Shown here: positions 1-10,299 of the stretch, one piece after another
How positions within the stretch are numbered: position 1 is the stretch's first letter
How the letters are laid out: the number at the start of each line of letters is the position of its first letter
Assembly (NCBI GenBank): GCA_037176905.1
Contig: JBBBWG010003859.1
Coordinates: forward strand, 1-30,737
Direction of reading: 5' to 3'
From: Azolla pinnata
Lineage: Eukaryota; Streptophyta; Polypodiopsida; Salviniales; Salviniaceae
Length of the DNA: 30,737 nt
The notes under the pieces: generated by a model
The model's input: only the letters and a program-made list of their open reading frames with translations
The model's database searches: none
What the model was told of the DNA's origin: nothing
Position numbers and translations under genes: made by a program

Positions 1-119
1 AACCATAACCCCTAACCCTAATCCTAAACCCTAACTCTAAACCCTAACCCTGAACCCTAACCCTAACCCTAACCCTAACTGTAACCCTAACCCTAACCCT
101 AACCCTAACCCTAACCCTA
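1..119. repeat. Telomere-like CCCTAA array, start of window
   Basis: The stretch is almost entirely CCCTAA units (TTAGGG on the other strand), with a few CCCTAAA and single-base variants. The first 60 bases are the irregular part (for example CCCCTAA, CTCTAAA, CCCTGAA), while 60-119 is nearly perfect apart from one CTGTAA unit. It could be the inner end of a chromosome-terminal telomere or an interstitial array cut by the window edge. The 6-base unit differs from the usual plant 7-base TTTAGGG, which appears elsewhere in this window. Confidence 0.9.
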
Positions 120-207
120 GAAACTCGAGAGGGGCATGTTTTGCGATTTCCAAAACGGGAGCTACCAAAAAATGTTGAAATTTTGATGCGTCAAAGTCAA
201 ATTCTGA

Positions 208-309
208 CGAAGAAGAAGAAGAAGAAGAAGAAGAAGAAGAAGAAGAAAGAAAGAAAGAAGAAAGAAGAAGAAGAAGAAGAAAGAAAGAAAGAAGAAAGAA
301 GAAAGAAGA
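208..309. repeat. GAA/GAAA microsatellite
   Basis: Purine-only GAA run with GAAA interruptions, directly ahead of the first gene. It ends 46 bases before that gene's ATG, so it probably lies in its promoter or 5' leader. The long Glu/Lys, Ser or Leu runs readable through it are low-complexity translations, not evidence of coding. Confidence 0.9.
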
Positions 310-355
310 CGACGAGGACGAGGACGACGCTGCAGCGGGAAGCAGAAGACGGGCC

Positions 356-3300
356 ATGGATGCCGCTGCAGCCGCCGCCGGGGAAGACAGGGACGCCGCG
401 CGATCACGAGAACGAGAAGTGGAGAGGGATCCAGACAGGCTCGGGAAGCTCACCGCTCCCTCCTTGGCATCGCACATTGTTTCCATGCCTTCTTCCTCCT
501 CTTCCTCCGTTCCCTTCTCTTCCTTTCCCGCCGATCCTCGTTCTTCCCTCTCCCATGAAGAATCTGCCCCCTTCCTCCCGCCGTTCCCTTCGGTTACCAT
601 TCCCATGGACAGAGACCGGGTTGATCTTGAAGCCGGCCCGGGCGAGCAGCCCCAGTGCAGGATTTGTCTCGAATCTGACGGTTAGATTTCTCTCCTTCCC
701 TTTCTCTGCTCGTGTGTTTCAACTCAAGCGGCTTGCTTTCTGTATATGCCTTCTCTCAGGTTTTTGGTTGAGTGACAGAAGGTGAGAAACCCGATCCAAA
801 GGGTTTCAGACCTTATCAAAATAATTTTTTTTTTGCGCCTTCTGCACTTTACACAACATGTATGACATGCATACATACCTGTGTATGTATATGGAGTGGA
901 TCATATCCACATACATGCCGATGCTTCTGATGAGAACATAAAAAATGGAAGAAAATTTCCCGTGAGATACTGGACCATGTAACAAAAAGGGAGAGACCAA
1001 CAAGGAATGCATGTGCTATACTGCACAATTGTCATGGCTATGATAGGAATGGTGGGGGAGACTGAGCTTCTCACGAGGAAAAGAAACCATTTAGAAGAAG
1101 AAAATTCATCACGGATAATGAGAATAACTAGCATGATAGCGGGAGTGTTATTCCATTGGAAGATATAGTACACATTGTTTCGGCCAATTGTTATTCGAGG
1201 CTGATACAATGTGTAATTGCTCAGTAAATGCAAAATATTCCAAAAATGATGACATGGAAATCATGTTTCAGTTTTGAGGGATCAGGGGTGGAGACATAAT
1301 TGGAATAGGCGTAATGCTCTTGCCTTGGATGGTATTCATTGAGCCGAACCTTACCTGAAAGTTAAAAGGCATTCTCATATGACAATTTTGGGTAATGGAG
1401 GATGTTTGGAGCAAGCTTTCAAGTTTTTTGATGGCATCACTAAACGTCCCTATAGCTATCTAAGGAGGGAAACATATTTCTATTGGCGTTTACAATCAAT
1501 TAATATAATTGTGTACTTGAGGTGAGAGAGAGAGAGAGAGAGAGAGCACATGCGTTTCAGGAAGAGACTTCATTGCTCCTTGCAAATGTAAAGGATCAGC
1601 AAAGTATGTCCATCGAGAATGTCTGGACCACTGGAGATCCGTGAAGGTTAATATTCTATCATAGAATTGATCTTATTATGCGTTTGCATATCCCTTATGC
1701 TTGTCCTTTTGGGTTGACACTTACAACTCCAGGAAGGTTTTGCATTCTCTCACTGTACTACCTGCAAAGCTCTTTATCATTTAAGAGTTCAAGTCCCAGC
1801 TGACAGAAAGTGGAGAACATTGAAATTCCGTTTTTTTGTGACCAGAGATGTCATCTCCATCTTTCTCATGGTACAACTGGTATGTCTTTATCTAAGATAA
1901 GCTATATCAACTCAAACATAATAGAGTCGATTGTATGGCATGATTAAGCTTGATTTGTAGTTTTCCATTTATGGTGCTTTTTGTCCGATATATATATATA
2001 TGTTTTTTGTCTATGAATTTTATGATTTTTGCAGACAGCCTTATGCATAGAACTATGTTTTCGTACTACCATTAATGAAAGAGCTTTTTGAAATCTTGAT
2101 CTTAGGATTGCATAGTACTGGAAATTAAATGGATGATTCTGATCTTTGGATTCCATAGTGCCGGAAATAAAACCCGATCAGATGCTTATTTATCCAAGAT
2201 GTGCTTAAAGATGTAAGTATTTCCAGTCAGAAATTGAACAGCTACTAGGAGAACGTGGGGCTATTTTGGGAAAATTTTAGAGGAACTCTGCATTTTATTT
2301 GGATCTATCCTATTGCAAAGCCATGCAAGTATTAAGAAAGCTATTGCTGAAGAAATGAATGGAGTAGATTTTAAGAGAAATAATCATATTTCTTATAAAA
2401 AAAACCTGACCCATTTTTTGAGATCCAATTAGCATGTTCTCTAAAGTATGCATTTTGTTGAAGAAGAAGAAATTCTAGAGGAGAATGATGAATATTTGAA
2501 AACAATGCAGGCGTGAAACTTCACATTGAAACTATGATATCTAGTGGACACTCCAGGGAGATATTGGAGGTGTTTCCCTTGGTGAGGTTATACAACTTCA
2601 GTTGGAAATCATGAAAATAAATTCGTAAGATTAAAGGACTTTGTAGATAATTAGGGATATCAGCTGAATTCATGTAGGGATATTAGAGTAATCCCCCTAG
2701 AAGTGGAATGTATGAACCTGAATGTTGCAGATCAGTGTCCAGCTGTTGTAAGAGTACCAAAGCTGTTGTGAAAGGATCCACAGTGCTGTTGGGCTAGAGC
2801 ATTTATAAAAATGTACTAGAGCATTAATACTTTCATGTACTAGCACATAGGCCAAGCTGAACCCTTAGAAGGAACCACTCCCTCACATAATGTTAATACA
2901 TGTGAATAGTCTTTGTGTGTGTATGGACAAGTTTCTTTGCAGTATCTGAGGCACTTTGACTATCTTCAAATATACAAATAGGAGATGGTTGTTTAAATGG
3001 CAAGTCAGACAGTAACCTAATGTGCCAAACACACTCTAATGAGACATTACTTGATCTTTTCTTTGTTGGCTGCTTCTTGATGAACCAAGAAACAAAAGAG
3101 TTGCCATACTTGATACACTTGCCGATGATTGTTACATGAGATTGTTGCAGCCAGGACAATCACTGTATGCGAAAGCAGCTTGTGTATAATAGAAGAGGCT
3201 GAAACTCATATTTCCTTCAAAAACTGGAAAACTTGCTGGTTGCGTTCGGGTGCTCCATTAGAAGACTGTGTATGAACTTGCTTAATTGGCAAACTGCATA

Positions 3301-5350
3301 CTAGATATCATATCAGACAACTTACAGCTTGATGTGTTTACAAGCATATTGAATGGCTTTCGTATGATAGAATTTGAAACCTGCGACAGGAATGGAGATT
3401 GGTGTACTCTCGTCAGACTGAAATCATTGTAGGATCTTCTTGATGTATTTCATTGGCTCAAGAAAATGCCCTCAAGTGTGGGTAATTGAAGGCTAAGGTA
3501 TAGTAATGCAGATGCCGAAATATGTAGTATAGTGAATGTTTTACTACAAATCTGCAATGTCACCAACAAATCATTAAATTTAAAGCAATGTAATTAGTAA
3601 CTTATTTCTAGTCCTTCAGAGACATAGAGAGTGCTTTAGTTGTACTACGTAAATAACCAGATTGATGAAGATGAGAGTGGATGGATCAATGCGTTACACT
3701 CTTGAGGTGCTTGCCTCAAGCTGTTCAAAGATTGAATTAACCTACGTTTATCAACCATTAAAGAAAAGAACTTGGAGGTCATGTAATGTAAACCTCATCT
3801 TCTAAATGTCCATTTAAGTGGTGAATCATCTGTTCTTTGTTTGTGGCTTTAGAAGTGATACATCAGATTAGTGATCCTATAATCTATCATCTATTTTTGG
3901 GAACAGTCATTTGCTACAAATTTTCTTTGAAAAGATTGAATCTACCATCAATAATGTGATTTAATCGTCCATAATGTTGTTTATAAGACACTACAGATCT
4001 TGCTTGTGCAAAAGAGGCTTCTTCTTCTTGCAATTCCATGCCTAATATATCATTAAAACTGTGTTTTCTTTGGGAAAAGGGGATAAATTTGCTATCTTAA
4101 GATGAGATATCAGGTTTGGCTATATTTACTGAACGTATTGAAGTTTGTTCCACAATATTGTAACTCAATAATTTTTTCGTTTGTGCTCATTCACTCAACT
4201 TTTATGCAGATTATTGTTTCTTTAGCATACTCCGTTTATTGCATTGATCATCATGAAAAAGATTCGTTGCGGTTGTTATGGGGTTTCCAGAGCCCTTTCA
4301 GATTCTACTACATCTGTGGTATAGTCAAAGATAATAACTGTGAAATTACATGATGAAATCATCTTTCAACTTAAAATATGTAAGTGCAGATATCTACAAT
4401 GAAAGACAATTGAAGTCTTTGGTGCTTCTTTTAACAGGTTCTCTTCTCTTTTTTGCCTTGCTTGGGCTGTCTGGCTGCCTGATAACATGCTATGATCGAC
4501 GAGTGAGGAATGACTTAGCACAACCATGCCGGGAACTTTGCATGTGCTGCTGTCATTCAGGGTTTGTCTCTACCTTCACCTTTTCATAACGAACAACAAA
4601 TGTATAAGATACTGCTATGTGAACTTGAACAAACTTGCACTGCCAGCATAAGCTAATTCTATGAAAAGATGTAAAAAGAGTTTGTGAAATCTCTCTCTTT
4701 TGTGCGCATATCATAAAGAATAATGTCTTTATGGGGACTTCAGAAGGTTGGAAATGACTGATATACCATTCGTTCTTGCTCTTGTGACAGTGTTTGTGCA
4801 GATTGTCATCTTTCAGGAACATTTTGCATGTGGGCAGACTGTTCAGCTTGTATTGAAGGGTGTGCAGGAACAGCAGGGGAATGCACTACTTGTATCAGTG
4901 GTGCAGGAGAAGCTGGGGCACCAGTAATCGTGATTATTGGCCTTGTAGCACTTGCACTCTTCACTATTGTAGGCATCTTCTACAGCGTTCTTGTTGCAAC
5001 CATGGTGGGTCAAAGGATTTGGCAGCGACACTACCATATCCTTGCTAAAAGAATGCTTACAAAGGTAAGATACATTTTCTCTCGATAGTTTCATTGCTTT
5101 CCTTGTCAAGTTCGGGGCATATTTATCAGAAGTAGATATTGTTTGTGGATTCTTGAGGGGATCTGTTGTCACTATATTTTCAAGCTGAGCACATCCTTCA
5201 CAACGCCTAAATGAGAACATTATTATGGATGTTGATTACCAGGAATATGTCGTAGAAGATTTGGACGGTGAATCGATGGGCCCTGATTGGGTGCCTCCGC
5301 CCCTTCATCCTGATCATGTACAGCAGTTGAAAGCACTAGGACTCATATAA
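356..5350 (+). CDS. RING-CH (RINGv) membrane E3 ubiquitin ligase, 7 exons, 390 aa
   Basis: Exons, all with GT-AG borders and consistent phase: 356-680, 1561-1646, 1733-1879, 4210-4318, 4438-4561, 4791-5064, 5243-5350. The N-terminus is Ala/Ser-rich and disordered. A C4HC3 RING-CH finger spans residues 101-148, with zinc ligands C101, C104, C116, C118, H126, C129, C145 and C148. Conserved blocks follow (RKWRTLKFRFFVTRD), then about three hydrophobic segments (around 175-195, 223-241 and one in exon 6), a Cys-rich stretch between the second and third, and the ending QQLKALGLI. This matches the plant RINGv family related to Arabidopsis At2g01275, as I recall it. RING-CH proteins act as membrane-anchored E3 ligases that pass ubiquitin from an E2 to membrane substrates; the substrate here is unknown. 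Intron 3 is 2.3 kb because it holds a retroelement fossil. The start is the first ATG in frame and gives a full-length protein. Confidence 0.93.
1524..1546. repeat. (GA)n microsatellite in intron 1 of the RING-CH gene
   Basis: About 11 GA units end 14 bases before exon 2, in the place where a pyrimidine tract would be expected. The remaining 3' splice site (TGCGTTTCAG) is still acceptable. Confidence 0.9.
2893..3960 (-). mobile_element. Broken Ty1/copia retroelement fragment (reverse transcriptase to RNase H)
   Basis: On the - strand, short stretches resemble copia reverse transcriptase near 3960-3630 and 3490-3300, and copia RNase H at 3159-2893. In the RNase H part the pattern SWFIKKQPT, a VWHIRLLSDL-like block and an EDSQSA-like block are readable. 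It lies inside intron 3 of the RING-CH gene, antisense to that gene. No gag, integrase or long terminal repeats were recognised. It is an old fossil with many breaks. The outer limits are approximate. Confidence 0.75.
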
Positions 5351-6689
5351 AGAAAGATCAATCTCACGCCTTACTTCATGGATGAAGAAAGATTAATTAA
5401 TTCTGTGGGTGAGTTTTAGCTGCAAACAAAAACAGCCAAAATGGTGAGGACACATTCCCAACCCCTAAGCACTTCATGCACTCATGAATGCAAATGTACA
5501 CTTCATATCTTGTATCTGGGACATCAGATCTTTGGCGCTATCGAATTTACATATTGTGATTTATGTATCTATCTACTCTTTATCATTATACTGGAAATAA
5601 TCTACATTTTTCCAAAGCACAAATCCGATTATGTTTGATGCGATTCCTTATTGAGAAGTATACCGCATCCATAAACAGATCATGCAAACATTTTATGTGT
5701 AACTAAACACGTCTGGGGAGAACAGAATTTATAATGGTAATAAATATTTCTGAGTTGAAATGCTTTTAAGAAATCTGGAATCAGAAGCTCAGAAGCACTC
5801 CATGAAAACCATTCATGCTTTAATGGGAAAGACTCTCACAAGATCACAGGCTCCAAACCATTTTGGAAAACGTTGAAGCTACTGTGGAGCATGTTCTCAA
5901 CTGTGGCCTGATTCCCTTCGAAAGCTTATCTATGGTTAAAGACTGTTGTTGATCGAACTGAATAAATTCAAAGAGTACCATGTATACAATATAATTCTTT
6001 CATCTTCATTTACATGAACTCACATACCGATCCACATATACAATATAATTCTTTCGTCTTCATTTTCATTCTTCTCGTTCTGTTCTGATTTGCCCATCAG
6101 AAAGCTCTTTTTGGGTCATCTGAAAACCTAGCTCCTAAACCCACACCGCCATTTTATCATGAATCTACCTGTGTACATTTGTATATATGTTATGTATGTA
6201 TCTATGTAACAATGGCAGCTGCTGAACCACAAATTTTCACATAAAATACAATGGATCTCACAATCAAAACAAATAGTTACGCTTTTTACAATAGCAAGAG
6301 CACATTTTGCTCTGTGGATTCTAACAAAATCCATGATAAAAAAAGCCACTGATGGAAGTTCTGAACTTTCCAGAATGAGCACGTGACATTCACCCAATCG
6401 ATTTCTGGAAACAACATATGATACAAGAATGTCAAGAGCAGTGTGAGCTATATATAATTAATAGCTGTCAAGTAGCAGAATTTCGAATAGATTTCCAATG
6501 TACACTGGCCTGGAGCAAATAAATCGTTGAAAGAATGTAATGCATGGTTGTATTAGAATACAATGGGTAGGTTGTTTTGATGTAATACTCCATAATTCAG
6601 CTTCAAATTCTGGCTCAAACCAGGAAGTCGTTAAGCGGCAGTAGAACTTTTCTTGCTAATCTTTAGTGTATCCATCAGCATTGGCTTTC
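5351..6689. other. 3' flank between two convergent genes, no gene seen
   Basis: This stretch holds the 3' untranslated regions of the RING-CH gene (+) and the MLKL-like gene (-). It is AT-rich, with a short direct repeat (ATACAATATAATTCTTTC, about 5986 and 6041). Open frames are short and without recognisable motifs. No RNA gene was seen. Confidence 0.6.
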
Positions 6690-6985
6690 AAGCTCTCTGA
6701 TTTTCATTGCTTTCTTCTTCCTACAAGACCTTCTCTTCAGCATATGCACATATCCACCATTCAACCTTCCAAGCTATTGAATTTCATTGCTTTTTTCTTC
6801 ACACAATACATCAATCTTCTTCATATCCATCATCACGCCTTCCCACCATTCTACCTTTCAAGCTGTTGAATTTCATTGCTTTCTTCTTCATACAAATACA
6901 TCAATCTTCTTCATACCCAATTTCTCAGATTCCATTGCTTTCTTCTTCATATGATACGCCATCTTCGTCATATTCATCATCACAC
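6690..6985. repeat. Tandem repeats spanning the C-terminal codons and 3' flank of the MLKL-like gene
   Basis: Four related units share a core that reads GAAGAAGAAAGCAATG on the - strand; its CATTGC mark on the + strand lies at 6705, 6785, 6874 and 6933 (spacings 80, 89 and 59). The last unit on the + strand is inside the coding region and encodes the acidic tail; the other three lie beyond the stop codon at 6925-6927. Confidence 0.8.
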
Positions 6986-9483
6986 CTTTCGAGCACCTCC
7001 ACAACCTCATCCATTCTCAAAGCAGCACCAGTGCAAAGGCTTTCGAGCTCGGCCAAGACATCCAATGCTCTGCTAGTGGAACGGTAGCCATCATCCAGAT
7101 CCACTCGCGATGACAGATGTGCGAGATAGCCCAACATCTTGGCAAGCAAGGTACCGAAATGCATCACATCGAGGCGCTGCTGGTCTTCGAGGTCTGTGCC
7201 TGTCATACTCCCTTCGGCTGGCATTGTGTCGACGATGATCTTTGGCTCATGATTCTCGTCAAGCAGTATGTTCTCGGGTGTGATCACAAATACAAGATCT
7301 TGTGCATGAAGATATTGCAGGCCACATGCCACCCCTAGAGCTATCTTGTAACAAGAGGTTACATCCAGCACACGCTTCGCTAAGAATGCATGTGCCCCTT
7401 CTTCCAGCCATGAATCGAGCGACCCTAGAATCGATGACTTCTCCTCGTATACAAACCAGCACTCGGAGCCGTGGAGTGAGATTGCACGAAGCGAAAGGAT
7501 GTTCCCCTGTCGAAGCTGGAGAAGCTGAGAGACCTTCATCCAAATCAGTAGTTTCGTGCTCAAGCTTTCTCCCATGCTTCGGACTAGCATCTTGGATCCA
7601 TCCGAGAGCACACCATGGTACATCCCAAACATGCTCACATTGTCAACCTTTTCAGATAACCCTCTTGTCGCCTCCAAGAGCTCAGAATACGAGATCATTG
7701 GAGCCGAAAGTGAGTATTCCTTCTCCATCGAAGCGTCCAAGAACCGATCCGATGCCTTCACCTTCATCAGGAGCACTTTCAGATGCCTCAATGCCATGGA
7801 AATCGACGTAAATGAAGGGCGTGATGATGGATTCTTCGACCAGCATTTCATCAAGAGCTGTTTCAGTATGAGGGGGCAATGTGAAGGCAGCACTGGCTCC
7901 TTTCCTTCCTCAATCATCTGTTTCATGTTGGTCCTCGATATTGTGCCCTCGAAAGGTTCCTGCCCAGTCAGGCTGTATGCGAAGCACATAGCAAAGCTAT
8001 AGACATCCGACTCGAACGAATAAGTTGGGTGATCGATCAGATTCTGAGGCCATGCTTCAGGGGCTCTATACCGCCAGTGTTTTGCACGAGGGTTATCAGT
8101 GATGAGCATTCCTGGGGGGTTGAAATTCGCAAGCCTGACCCGGCTGTAACATTTCTCCATCAAATCTGGGCTCGACCTCAAAGGCTCAATCAACACATTA
8201 GATGGGCAGAGGTTACCATGTACCAAGTGACGAGAATGCAAGTGTTCCATGGCTCTTGAGAGTTGTAACATGAGGTCCACCACGACTGGGATGTGGAGAG
8301 GTTTCTTCATCGACGGTCGCAGCTTCTTCGTCACAAGCGATTCCAGGTCATCATCCAGAAACTCTTGCACGAGATAGCATACATGATCTTGCAAGTTTAT
8401 CGACCACCCGTATAACCGGATAACAAAAGGGCATCGAGCACCAATGAGTAAACCTAACTCGTAGTCGAATGCTTCTTTGGAAGTGTTATAGTCAAACTCC
8501 TTCAAACCAACCTTGGTTCCGAGCCAAGATGCCTCCAGGACAGTATCGCATCGGTCTCTATTCCCCCTATGGAGTTGGGAAGGAAGCACCAAATCTTCTA
8601 TGTCGATTTGCATATTCTTCGGAGGTTTTCCAGCATACGAGGAAGAAGAAGAACCAGCTTCGATCCTGGGATTGCCACTCAATCTTTTTGCGAGGAACCC
8701 GACCGTCTCATACTTGATCTTCTCAGGGTGATTCATCATCACCCTCTTCCTCACAAAGTTCATCTCATCATATTTCTGCTTGAGCTTGACCGAATTCGAG
8801 TGGAGCTCTTTGCAATCCTCCTCTTCGTATTGGACGATGTCGGAGCCTCGAGAAGAGAGCATGGCCATTTCGGCGTAGCATTTGGCAATGTGCAGCCGAG
8901 CGAACTGAGATCGAGATTCGATGTCCACACCTCGGACAGTATGAAGTGCAAGGTTCAAGCCCACTATGCACCACATAAGGTCATGGATATGGATATCTCG
9001 TGCCTCGTTTACACTAGCGAGGGTGAGGCCCAATTGCCACCAATCGGGACTGCGACATGCTTCAAGGTAATGCTGAGCTTCTTTCACCACTCTATAGAGC
9101 TCCTCGATGGCGTAAGGAGCATTCCTGAGCTCCTCGAGTATGGCCGAGACATTGTATTCCTCGCTGAGAGCTGGGGAAGAAGATTGGTTCTTCCTCATGG
9201 ACCACAATTTCAAGACCTTGTTGTCGGAGAACACAGACAAGGAATTCCATCCTCGGAAAGGAAGAGGATGCAACGACGAGGATGATGATGATGCCGGATG
9301 CATCCTCGAAGATGGCTTCGCATCGTAACAGGAAAGGTTGCGTAGAACAGTCCCAAAGAACCGTTCGAGTGCGGAAATGAAGTATGTAGAGATGGCTTTG
9401 CACTGCGAAGAGTTCAACGTATAGCCCTTCTCATCGAAGGGAAAATCCATCAAAATTTCTCTCAAATCAGATGACAATCCCAT
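6925..9483 (-). CDS. Plant MLKL-like (DUF1221) protein with two tandem pseudokinase domains, 852 aa
   Basis: Uninterrupted reading frame with no intron in the coding part. Residues 1-250 are helical and match the DUF1221/HeLo-type region of plant MLKL proteins (CxSPDWW at 143-149 and HIHDLMWCI at 165-173, compared with the recalled Arabidopsis pattern). Kinase-like domain 1 (about 305-573) keeps the beta-3 lysine (K328), APE (474-476), D493 and R555. HRD is replaced by HGN (422-424) and DFG by NFN (453-455), so catalysis is unlikely. A second kinase-like domain (about 597-836) resembles receptor-kinase folds (YSELLEAT, CGLQYLH, PENILLDE). It lacks the beta-3 lysine (R635 instead), HRD, DFG (VDT at 751-753) and APE. 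The tail is strongly acidic. Plant MLKLs are immune-linked proteins thought to oligomerise at membranes; this role is inferred here. An in-frame stop lies 24 bases upstream of the ATG, supporting the start. Databases sometimes label this family light-sensor protein kinase. Confidence 0.9.
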   Translation of the reverse strand: MGLSSDLREILMDFPFDEKGYTLNSSQCKAISTYFISALERFFGTVLRNLSCYDAKPSSRMHPASSSSSSLHPLPFRGWNSLSVFSDNKVLKLWSMRKNQSSSPALSEEYNVSAILEELRNAPYAIEELYRVVKEAQHYLEACRSPDWWQLGLTLASVNEARDIHIHDLMWCIVGLNLALHTVRGVDIESRSQFARLHIAKCYAEMAMLSSRGSDIVQYEEEDCKELHSNSVKLKQKYDEMNFVRKRVMMNHPEKIKYETVGFLAKRLSGNPRIEAGSSSSSYAGKPPKNMQIDIEDLVLPSQLHRGNRDRCDTVLEASWLGTKVGLKEFDYNTSKEAFDYELGLLIGARCPFVIRLYGWSINLQDHVCYLVQEFLDDDLESLVTKKLRPSMKKPLHIPVVVDLMLQLSRAMEHLHSRHLVHGNLCPSNVLIEPLRSSPDLMEKCYSRVRLANFNPPGMLITDNPRAKHWRYRAPEAWPQNLIDHPTYSFESDVYSFAMCFAYSLTGQEPFEGTISRTNMKQMIEEGKEPVLPSHCPLILKQLLMKCWSKNPSSRPSFTSISMALRHLKVLLMKVKASDRFLDASMEKEYSLSAPMISYSELLEATRGLSEKVDNVSMFGMYHGVLSDGSKMLVRSMGESLSTKLLIWMKVSQLLQLRQGNILSLRAISLHGSECWFVYEEKSSILGSLDSWLEEGAHAFLAKRVLDVTSCYKIALGVACGLQYLHAQDLVFVITPENILLDENHEPKIIVDTMPAEGSMTGTDLEDQQRLDVMHFGTLLAKMLGYLAHLSSRVDLDDGYRSTSRALDVLAELESLCTGAALRMDEVVEVLERCDDEYDEDGVSYEEESNGI

Positions 9484-9691
9484 CTCCTTATGATCAGTTC
9501 TTCGAGATCATAACGAGAGAACTGCCGGCTGATCGAATTCTGACACCAAGCAAAGAAACCAAATGCTTTCCTGCCCTAGAGAATGTAGATCAAAGCCTTC
9601 TGATCCTTTTGGGAGGAATCGATTTGCCGCATTTCCACATTCAGACACCAGAGAAAAACAAAGAAAAAAAAAGGGGGGTTTTCACCATTGA

Positions 9692-10060
9692 GTATATGTA
9701 GATCAGGTTAGACAATATACAGGCATATGAATGTTGGAGAGAGAGAGAGAGAGAGGCAAAAACACACCTGCATAAGCTCCAAAGTTTGCTGTCTCGCGAT
9801 CGAAGCTTCCATAGAATACGACCCCACTTCTGCAAAGCTAATCCATGTAAACTTTTGCTTCTGTTTCAACGGTATATGTAGATCATGCTAGACAGTATAC
9901 AGGCATACGAAATTTGGAGAGACAGAGAGAGAGAGGGAGAGAGAGAGAGAAAGAAACCTGCATAAGCTCCGAAGTTTGCTGTTTCATGATCGAAGCTTCC
10001 ATGGAATATGACCCCACTCGGGCAATGCTAATCCGTGCAAGCTTTTGCTTCCGTCTCGCA
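9692..10060. repeat. Tandem duplication of about 180-190 bp in the MLKL-like gene's 5' flank
   Basis: GTATATGTAGATCA begins at 9692 and again at 9872. CCTGCATAAGCTCC begins at 9767 and again at 9957. Each copy also carries a GA run, GATCGAAGCTTCCAT and a GACCCCACT block. The copies differ by scattered substitutions and by the length of the GA run. Each contains one candidate - strand splice donor. Confidence 0.85.
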
Positions 10061-10167
10061 ACGCTTCCACATCCCGTCTGGGTAAATGGGGAGAGGCCCG
10101 ATTCGAGGAGACAAAGGGGAATGGTGTTGACGCTGCGCAGCAGACAAAGAGGGCCCCAGCAAAAGGA

Positions 10168-10176
10168 TTAGGGTTT
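10168..10176 (-). promoter_or_regulatory. Telo-box (AAACCCTAA) upstream of the MLKL-like gene
   Basis: An exact AAACCCTAA lies on the - strand about 685 bases upstream of the ATG, with a second TTAGGG core 13 bases on. Telo-boxes in plant promoters are known binding sites for telomere-repeat-binding factors. Here it may equally be a stray telomere-like repeat, since TTAGGG cores recur in the adjacent minisatellite. Confidence 0.3.
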
Positions 10177-10299
10177 CCCAAGGGTTAGGGCAAACAGGTG
10201 AGGTTTCAAGGGAAGTGGAAACACAAACACACACACACAGACCAAGAGCCCAAGAAAAAGGCTGATTAGGGCAGGAAAGGGAGAGGGAGAAAGAGCCCC

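Larger units (their letters stand above)
9484..10299 (-). promoter_or_regulatory. 5' flank and probable spliced leader of the MLKL-like gene
   Basis: On the - strand a possible 3' splice site (GGTGTCAG) lies near 9541, and possible donors (TTATGCAG followed by GTGTGT or GTTTCT) lie near 9767 and 9957. A noncoding first exon joined to the coding exon is therefore plausible. Neither candidate leader exon extends the protein frame, because an in-frame stop precedes the ATG. No clear TATA box was identified. Confidence 0.35.

Noticed and set aside
37-785. Open frames on both strands over the telomere-like array and GAA repeat (189, 214 and 81 codons).
   Set aside because: They consist of translated simple repeats (Leu-Gly, Lys, Ser runs) and conflict with the well-supported RING-CH exon 1.
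7302-8002. Two + strand open frames (169 and 148 codons) opposite the MLKL-like gene.
   Set aside because: They are antisense to conserved kinase-like sequence and show no family motif.
8569-9285. 238-codon open frame antisense to the MLKL-like gene.
   Set aside because: It is a shadow of the strongly supported coding strand, with no recognised motif of its own.
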